Made by a program: the position numbers and the translations under genes. DNA of 64,000 nt, from the NCBI GenBank assembly GCA_039621445.1, contig CP154956.1:38652553-38716552 (forward strand), read 5' to 3'. Every line of letters begins with the position of its first letter. Within the stretch, counting starts at the first letter, position 1. A model generated the notes under the pieces. It was not told the origin of the DNA and ran no database searches. It was given only the letters and a program-made list of their open reading frames with translations. Source of the DNA: Euglena gracilis (Eukaryota > Euglenida > Euglenophyceae > Euglenales). This document shows, in pieces, positions 57,051-64,000 of this stretch.

Positions 57051-58231
57051 CAGGGATTCCCTCTGATTCGTGGCACGAATAATCACGAATAATCACGAAT
57101 CACCACGAATTTCGGATTTTTCGAAAACCACGAATAATCACGAATATCACGAATAACCACAAATGAGATTTTTTTCCTGTAAATTTTTTTTCTTTACAAA
57201 TGTAGAAATTCAGCATTCGGAACTGTGTTTTATTTGTTCTTTAGAAAATTTCTTCTTTGGACGATGAGGTTGAGGACCGCTTCACTGTTGCGCAACAACA
57301 CTGGCCGTGAGCGACTTTGCTTTCTGCTTTTGTGATGGATCATGTTTTCAGCCAAAAAGGGGTTTGTTTGGACAATGGAACGCTCACACAATGATGATGC
57401 ATAGGTACAACGTTGGCAACTTTGTGTGCCCCCCCCCTCCTTATCCAACGACCGGGCTTGTTTGACGACCACCCCCTCCCCCAGTCAGAGATGATCTTTT
57501 TGTGTACATACGATGTTGGTTCGGCCAAAATTGCTAAAAGTTGGCCAAAAACTGTCAAAAATGACCAAAATGGCCTGAAAATGGCCAAAGGTGCCCCAAA
57601 ATGGCCAAAAGCCAAAAAAAAATGGCAAAAAGGGGCTAAAATGGCCAAAAGTCACCCAAAATCGCCCAAATTCCAGCCAGCCCAAATTTTCCAGCCTCTG
57701 AGCTGGACCCCCACCCGGGGGGGGGGTTCCCGGATCCGGGGGGGTTCTTAAGCAACGCCCTGCTGCCAGGGTGGTCCTAAGGGACGAGAAGGTTTTTTTT
57801 CGTTAAGGACTGCCCCCCGGTCTAAGGGTCGACCAAGGGCCGGCGAAGGGCAACCAGGGATTTGAACGGGGATCGAAAATTCAAAAGTCGGAAAACACAT
57901 TTTTTGACGTTTTGGGTGGATGGATGACAATTCAAGGATGCCAGAAATCACTTTTTTTCCCAAAGTCGACCCCTTGCCAAAATATGGCCACTTTTTTGGT
58001 CATTTTTCCCTATGGATTTGAATGTGTCGGGACGGGATTTTTTTTCTGCTTAAGGGCTGCCCTGCTTCCTGCCAGCATCCCAGCAGTCCATCATTTAGCT
58101 GAAAACCGGGCGGATTTTGGAACCACGAATAATCACGAATAATCACGAATAATCACGAATAATCACGAATAATCACGAATAATCACGAATCAGAAATGGC
58201 GGTCTCCACCACGAATGGGAGGGAAACCCTG
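57051..58231. mobile_element. Decamer-armed hAT-like element (AATAATCACG unit)
   Basis: CAGGGATTCCCTC at the left and GAGGGAAACCCTG at the right, flanked by TAATAAC on both sides (7 bp). AATAATCACG arrays lie at about 57080-57165 and 58123-58187 in the same orientation. It contains the free-standing introner-like copy 57764-58069. Confidence 0.8.
57764..58069. mobile_element. Free-standing introner-like copy, 306 bp
   Basis: It begins TGCCAGGG and ends GCCCTGCTTCC, so CAG is at +4 to +6 (57767-57769) and CTG at -8 to -6 (58062-58064), as in the kinase introns. TGCCAG recurs directly after it (58070-58075), a 6-bp direct repeat. It is homologous along its length to kinase intron 15 and in parts to intron 4. 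Confidence 0.8.
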
Positions 58232-58241
58232 TAATAACACT

Positions 58242-59013
58242 CTTAGGCGGCCTAACTCGCATTTAAGGTTTTGATTTTGCATTGCGCTTAAGTGCAACGT
58301 TGCATTCTTTTTGAAACCCGGCGGTGAAACCCACCCTTTTGACCCTCTGGTTTCGCGGGGACCCTCCACGGTGACACCACGTGGATCATTTGCGGTTGTT
58401 GGGACCCAGGAAACAGGCCCCCTTGGGCTGGTTTTTTTTGCTTTTTTTAGGCTCTGTGATCTGTGAAGGTTTACCTACTGAGGTGTTCGCTTCGGCGCAA
58501 CAGCCACGCTAATTTAGAATTTTAAGAATTGTATTTCTATTGCACCGTGGTGCAATATAATACAATATAATATGATAATTTTCATTCTATATGAGCGTGC
58601 CCAATTTTTGGATGCGTAATGAAACCACATGTTGACGCATGTGTTATTATTATTGATTAATGATCCCCCACATTTGGAATTACAAAAAAAATCAAAAAAC
58701 GTTGTGGCAAAGCGCAATGTGTTTTATTTTTTGTAATGAAAAAAAATTGTTGCGCCATGGCACAATTTCGTAATGCATTTCCCTCGTTTCATTACCCGGT
58801 GCTTTGGGGGTCATGTGCACTTGTCCCGGGAACCCTGTGCCCGTACACCGTAGAGTTCCAAGTCGTTATTTTCGTCCCCAGACCCTGGGGGTAGGGAGAC
58901 ACTAATTCGGACTGTCCTGAACCTCAGGCCTCGGTGTTCAAAAACAGAATTTTTTTGCAAGCGCGTCGGCACAATTACACTTTCAAAGCTGAGTGCGAGT
59001 TAGGCCGCGTAAG
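58242..59013. mobile_element. CTTAGGCGGCC-type TIR element, 0.77 kb
   Basis: CTTAGGCGGCCTAACTCGCA at the left; the right end complements it with two changes. The flanks are ACACT and ACATT, a 5-bp duplication with one change. Same family as 8549-10629. Confidence 0.65.
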
Positions 59014-59128
59014 ACATTCGGCGGGACATTTTGGGGGGGAAGATAAAAGACAGCGGTGCCAGGGACCCGCCTCAAGAGAAAATCCCGAGCGCCAATTTTC
59101 ATCGGCTTGTTTTTCCCGAAACAGCCAG

Positions 59129-62100
59129 GGTTTGCTGTGGTGTGCAGACCCGCATCATCAAGTGCCAAGTGACCACGTGGCGGGGCGGGGCAACCAAGGA
59201 ATGCATCCCTATTCCTGAAGCCCGGGTGAGCGCCTCGGCCAAATTGTACTTCAAAAAAAATATTAAGTCCATTCAGACAGAAATTGACCGGAATAAACCG
59301 GAATAAATCCCGGAATAAACCGGAATAACCCGGACTAAACCGGAATAAAATCCCGGAATAAAATTTTCGGCCGACCGGAATATCTCCCTGCCCCTGACCT
59401 GGGCACAGGCCGAAATCTGACCCCCCCCCTAGGGGCTAGAGGGGGGGTAGTGCCTGCCTTGGCAGGCGCTCAGGGGCACTCCAGACCCCCCCCTCCCCCG
59501 GGGTTAGTAGAAAACAGCCTGTGTCCTTTTTTGACTCAATCATACCCCAAGGCTTTAGAAATCGAAGAAGCATCTACACAAGATTGACCAAGGAGAAGTG
59601 GAATGACATCTTTCGGGAACATCCGGTAGATTTTTTTAAAGAAAATAATAGATCGATCGCCATTCGTGCATGTGAGGCTTTTTACTATTGCGTGAAAATA
59701 ATATGTGTATTTCCCCCCAGAATCAGTGCAAATGATTTTGGGACGCTGCGTATTTCTGCTCTGGGAAAATGCATTTAAAGGCTTCGGACAAAGATTCTGA
59801 CATGTTTGGGTTATTTTTTTGCCACCCGTGGGCAACCATTTTGGGTGCCAGGTGTAACGATATGATTATTTAAAAACAGCCAGATGTGTATCCATGCAGA
59901 GAAGCTTCGATTAATCAAAAACAGCCAGATGTGTATTTATACAGAGCAGCTTGTTGAGAACCCTGGTTCATTACTTGCATGGTTGATTTTGCCCAAAAAG
60001 TGACCAAAGCTGCATTTTTGGCCGTGTTGGTGGGCGGGAGAAAGCTTTCCGTCCAGTGATGCGTGCTGGGCCAAAAACAGTCGCCTGGACCTCCACTGTT
60101 TAGGTGGGGGGGTCGGGGGGGGATCACTGTTTGTTTAGCTGTCCCCCCTTGGACCGGGGGGGCGGGGGTCCCACCCCCTCACCTGCCCTTTTTTCGAATT
60201 GGGTTGATTAAATAGAAAGGAGTCAATAATGGCTAACCCCCCCCATTTAAACGACCCCCCTTCTAAACCGACCTACCCTTCCAACCCGACCCATTGCAGA
60301 ATTTCAACCAAAAACAGAAATAAACCGACACATGGCAAGTTGGAAGCCGCCAACAGAAAGAGCGTCCATGCTCATTGAATGGTTATAATTGATGACCCAA
60401 AATTAGGATTTTATACCCAAAATTAGGCATTTGCATCCAAATTTTGCAGTTTGCACCTCAAATTGGGCATTTTCCTCCGAAAATTTGGTGTTGGCACCCA
60501 AAAATTACAAAATTTAGGCATTTTCCACCTAAAATTTGCACCCAAAATTAGGCAGTTTGCCACCAAAAATTGGATATTACACCCAAAAGTCAGCATTTGC
60601 CCCCAAAATTAAGAATTTCTATCCCAAATTAGGCATTTGTCACTCAAAGTTAGGAATTGGTCAACCAAATTTGGCATTTGCCAATTGAAATTGCTTGCTA
60701 ACATCAACCCGCTTCCGTCATGCCGTCGGCCAGCCGTGTGCTCCCCCTGAAACCGACCCCCCCATCTAAACCGACCCCCTCCAGGATTTCCGCCAACCCA
60801 AAAGTCCTAAATCGACGGGTCGGTTTAAATGGGCGGGGTTATTATTATTTTTGGGGGGTTTTCACTCAAAAGTTTTGGCTAAAAAATTTGATGTTGGCGA
60901 GCTGGATTTGGATCTTTTTTTGCGTGCTCTGAGGTGCCCTGTGTCCAGCTGCCAGTCCACCTGGACCTGAGGTCCCGCCATCAGCTTTGTTCCAGCCAGC
61001 ACAGCTGGCCTGAGGATTTCCCTTCCCTTTTCCCTGGGCTGTCTTTGAGAACAAGGTTGGGTTTTGGGTTTTGGGTTTTGGGTACCCCCCCCAAAATTTG
61101 TTTTTGGGGGGGGTACCCATAAAAGCCCAAATTTTTGGTTTTTGGGACCCCCCCCCTTATTTTAGTCCCACTTTTGCAGACCTTTTCATCCTTCATGGCA
61201 GCATTCAAGAAATTTTACAAGGCTGTGACCGCAATTGGTTAGGAGCCAATTGCCACACCAAGCTCCTTCTCCATTGCCGATTAACCCCCGTGACCCCTCG
61301 TGACCCCCCCCCCCCCGCGTGACCTCCCTCTGTGACCCGAGAATCGAACCTTCAATGAACCTTCATCTCTTCAATCTTTCCTTTCGGGATCATTGATGCT
61401 GCCTCCCGACATTGAAAAATAAAAAAAATTCCCGCAAAATGAATGAGCAACCCTACCTGCAACATGACATACTTCCCCCATGACCCCCCCGTGACCCCCC
61501 CCTGACCCGCACCACCCCCAATGAAAAGTTTTGCAGAAAATTCACACACATCATTACAAAGAAATCAGCGGGAACAGATAAGGATGCACAACAATTCCTA
61601 GCCTTCCTGGTGTGTGCTTTTTGGGGAATTGCAGCATTCATTGGCGTTTAAGGGGTCCCCGCAAAAAAGTCAGAGAGAAATTCCAAAAAAATTATGTCCT
61701 TTTTTGCATTGGTGGTGCCCACCAATGCAAACACCACAGCTGCCACCTGATACCTGCAAAAGAACACAAAAAAAATTGTCGAGGCTGGCTGCTGTTGAGA
61801 GGAGGATTCTTCCAAGTCCGCTCAACAGCTTTTGTACAGACCCCAAAATTTGTTTTTTTGGGGGGGTACCCAAAAGTTTTGGGTTGTTTTTGGGACCCCC
61901 CCCCAAAAAATACAAAAACAAAACACAACCTTGTTGAGAACTCCCCTGGTTGTGCTACGTTGACGTCCCTAAAAGTTGAACGCATCTGCTCTGAAAAGTG
62001 TTGAGGAACCAGCTGAACGTTCGCTTCCCCTGCTTCATTCTCAGGGCCATTCTATCCGGCCGTGGGGATCACTGGGCTGGAAGGGCGAGCAGCCACTGCC

Positions 62101-64000
62101 TTGCCAGAGCCGATGCCAGCTCCGATCCTGTACAACTACAAGCGCAACAAGCTCTGATGAAGGGTTGCAAGTGTGCCCCCCCATGTGTGACCCCTCAATT
62201 GTTCAGCTTGCGCCAGTGAGGGACAAGGAACATCGCTTGAGGATTGTATTTGGCCAGAAGAAGGTGCTGGCTGACCCCGCCCAGGGGGTCTGGGGAGGAA
62301 GTCTGGCCGGTTGGGAGCTTGACCCGGCAGGTGAACAAAAAATGCCCCAAAAATCCCGAATCCAGCTGGGTTGGCATTTTTCAGCCAAAATTTGCAGGCA
62401 AAAAAACCAAAAACCACCCGAAAAATGCCATTTTTGGCCATTTTTGACCCCTTCTTTTGCAGAATTTTGGCACTTTGCGCCGAAGAAGATTTTTTTCGGA
62501 CCAGCACGGGCCCGAACTTTATTTCAGCGGGTGTCTGCAGCGCGGCTGGGAGGTGCTTGCTGGAAAAAGGAGGAGCCCAGATATTTAGGCGGTCTGTTCG
62601 CATTTAAGCTTAGGTGGTGGCTGGCTGGACCTCAGGGTCAAGCACCTATGGCCGACCAGGGCCGACCAGGGCCGACCAGGGCCGACCAGGGCCGACCAGG
62701 GCGACTATGATTTTCAGGACCCCCGTAGGTGGGGGTTCCGACCAGGGCCGACCAGGGCCGACCAGGGCCGACCAGGGCCGACCAGGGCCGACCAGGGCCG
62801 ACTTGCATGTGATTGGCCGACCGAAGGGGAATGGATGAAGGACTTAGGCAGCTTTCCCTCTGAACCAAGCTCCTTTGATGATGCTGGGCGGTGCTGGGCG
62901 ATGCAGGACGATGCTGGCCCGGCAGCATCGACCGCGGGTTACCGCGGGTTTCAGGACTGTCATAGGTGGGTTGCCGACCGCAGCCGACCGCAGCCGACCG
63001 CAGCCGACCGTGCAACTTTTTTTCTGATTGATGTCATTTTTTCAGTGAGAATGAGGAATTTTATCCCAGATTTTAAGATTTTTCTGGCTCGTCTGGCTCA
63101 TGTTGTCACTTTTGGCTACTTTTGGCCACTTTTGGCCACTTTAGGTCGCTTTTGTCCCCTTTTGGCCCATTTGTCACCATAATTCACCAATTTCGACCTA
63201 TTTTGACCATTTTTTGCCACTTTTTGCGCACTTCTTGTAATTTTGGGTCATTTTGTCCTGCTCTGGGGCCATTTTTGACCATTTAAAGCCATTTTCGACT
63301 TTTTTTTGTTATTTTGCCTATTTTTTTTGGTCTCTTTTTTTTGTCCAATTTGACCATTTTTGAGCATTTTGTGCCAGTATATTGTATATTTTGAAGAACT
63401 CAACCCATTTTTGGATAATTTCCCCACAAATCTCCAGTTTTACACCCATTTTGGCCATTACGGATCAGTTTTTGCTAACTTGGGGGCCATTTGTCACTAA
63501 TTTGGGTCAATGTGAGCATTTTTTATGGCATTTTGGCCATTTTACGCCCTTTTGGTAATTTTGGGTCATTTTTCACAATCTTTTTTTCTGTGACGATACC
63601 CCCACCTATGGCCGACTATTTGCCGACCAGGGCCGACCAGGGCCGACCAGGGCCAACCAGGGCCGACCAGGGCCGACCAGAGCACCAAAATGGGAAGTGA
63701 CCATAGGTGCCTGCTCAGGGTTAGGGTCCCCTCTGGCTTAAGAAACCATTTGCAGTTTTTGCAGTTTTTCGCAGCAATTTTATTTTCTTGGGGGTTTTTG
63801 CCGTATTTTTTTGCAATTTTTTGAAGGGGTTTTTTGAAGGGGGTTTCAAAAAGTGCACACAAGAATTTTTGTGCTTTTAGCAGTTTTATCCTCCAGTCAG
63901 GGGAGAGTTTTTCCAACCGTTTATCTTTTTTTTTGCAGGAGTCTGCACCAGAGTCCGATGTAAGAGCTGTGGGTCGGAGAGTCCCCCCCCCCTTCCTTTG
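59129..64000 (+). CDS. Cys-rich protein with a thrombospondin type-1-like segment, partial
   Basis: Exons: 59129-59225, 62045 to about 62278, and 63939 to beyond the window. The first reads VCCGVQTRIIKC then CQVTTWRGG, resembling the C-G-x-Q-x-R-x-x-x-C core of a TSP1 repeat. Its phase matches the second exon, which reads SIRPWGSLGWKGE, then CQSRCQLRSC and VCPPMCDPS, again with paired Cys and a Trp in the TSP1 manner. The last exon reads VCTRVRCKSCGSES. Acceptors are CCAG, CTCAG and TTTTTTTTGCAG; the donor at 59226 is GTGAGC. TSP1 repeats are extracellular adhesion modules. These exons are probably the 3' part of the gene that starts at 39010 (same strand, Cys-rich, no stop between), but the link is inference. 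The end of the second exon is uncertain. Confidence 0.5.
59521..59778 (+). CDS. Protein-like frame of unknown identity
   Basis: An 85-residue frame ending in TAA, with good composition (FRNRRSIYTRLTKEKWNDIF). No family recognised. Its start is inside C-rich repeat sequence, so only the middle is credible; it could be an exon of an element gene. Confidence 0.25.
   Translation: MSFFDSIIPQGFRNRRSIYTRLTKEKWNDIFREHPVDFFKENNRSIAIRACEAFYYCVKIICVFPPRISANDFGTLRISALGKCI
59820..61050. other. Intronic DNA with degenerate repeats
   Basis: AAAACAGCCAGATGTGTAT is duplicated at 59874 and 59918. A degenerate CACCCAAAATTAGGCATTTG tract occupies 60400-60690. No gene seen. Confidence 0.5.
61053..61933. mobile_element. 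Insertion with 8-bp duplication TTGAGAAC, 0.88 kb
   Basis: AAGGTTG at the left and CAACCTTG at the right are short inverted ends. TTGAGAAC flanks both sides exactly (61045-61052, 61934-61941). Near both ends lie GGGTTTTGGG and a GGGGGTACCC-type palindrome. It lies in an intron of the partial gene. Confidence 0.75.
62639..63713. mobile_element. Decamer-armed TIR element (GCCGACCAGG unit), 1.1 kb
   Basis: CAAGCACCTATGG at the left; CCATAGGTGCCTG at the right complements it with one change. The 8-bp duplication CTCAGGGT is perfect (62631-62638, 63714-63721). GCCGACCAGG arrays lie at 62650-62702, 62739-62803 and 63623-63682, with a GCCGACCGCA variant array at 62982-63010. AGGTGGG motifs next to the arrays (62727, 62963, complement 63599) repeat the terminal motif. 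The interior 63370-63590 is homologous to 18945-19150. A remnant CGATGCTGGG array is at 62880-62915. Confidence 0.92.

Larger units (their letters stand above)
56621..59390. mobile_element. Decamer-armed TIR element (CCGGAATAAA unit), 2.8 kb, with nested insertions
   Basis: CAGGGAGATATTCCGG at the left is matched by CCGGAATATCTCCCTG at the right. CCGGAATAAA arrays lie at about 56639-56711 and 59286-59380 in the same orientation. The flanking 8 bp differ, so the target duplication is decayed or the ends are not from one insertion. Two other elements (57051-58231, 58242-59013) lie inside, as does the exon at 59129, which complicates a single-insertion reading. Confidence 0.6.

Noticed and set aside
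61018-61122. GGGTTTTGGGTTTTGGG read as telomeric repeat
   Set aside because: It is a few units at the end of an insertion and pairs with a nearby palindrome; it does not match the TTAGGG type seen elsewhere in the window.

Overview
This window is nuclear DNA of an intron-rich, repeat-rich eukaryote. The best single clue to the organism is the splicing. A complete AMPK/BRSK-like kinase gene at the left end can only be assembled into a canonical kinase domain if most of its introns lack GT-AG ends. Seven of these introns carry CAG at intron positions +4 to +6 and a complementary CTG at -8 to -6, which pair the two intron ends. That is the published hallmark of nonconventional introns of euglenids. 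I therefore infer a euglenid, Euglena or a close relative; the species is not determined.

Genes, left to right. (1) 1119-11634, + strand: a 16-exon, 553-residue Ser/Thr kinase with T-loop TSCGSPHYASPE, a predicted coiled coil and a UBA-like segment. (2) 13532-18493, + strand: a 7-exon, 283-residue nucleotide-sugar transferase of the DUF271/PF03407 type with a DPD motif, all introns GT-AG. (3) 38589-32994, - strand: an 83-residue single-RRM protein whose two exons are separated by a 5.3 kb intron. (4) 39010 rightwards, + strand: exons of a Cys-containing protein divergent from gene 3, with introns of 4.9 and 7.6 kb. (5) 59129 to the right edge, + strand: Cys-rich exons, one resembling a thrombospondin type-1 repeat, possibly the 3' part of gene 4. 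The other protein-like pieces are a PHD finger at 34.6 kb and two related ORFs at 31 kb and 43 kb, all inside repeat elements.

Most of the rest is mobile and repeated DNA, much of it inside introns. Several insertions can be delimited to the base by terminal inverted repeats and 8-bp target duplications: 16005-16960, 18788-20712, 24527-24925, 27386-30308, 46698-47069, 61053-61933 and 62639-63713. Others have TA or 5-bp duplications. A group of these elements carries tandem arrays of a 10-bp unit near both ends. The unit is always 10 bp but its sequence is private to each element, while the termini and parts of the interior are shared. I regard this decamer-armed element group as the most novel-looking system here.

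The second notable system is introner-like. Kinase intron 15, itself a nonconventional intron, is end-to-end homologous to a free-standing copy at 57764-58069. That copy keeps the CAG/CTG ends and is flanked by a 6-bp direct repeat. Other dispersed features are long near-perfect palindromes, satellite-like tandem repeats (about 137, 163 and 18 bp), long poly-G runs, CA/GT microsatellites and a degenerate TTAGGG tract. All readings are by eye; transcript data would be needed to confirm the exon models.
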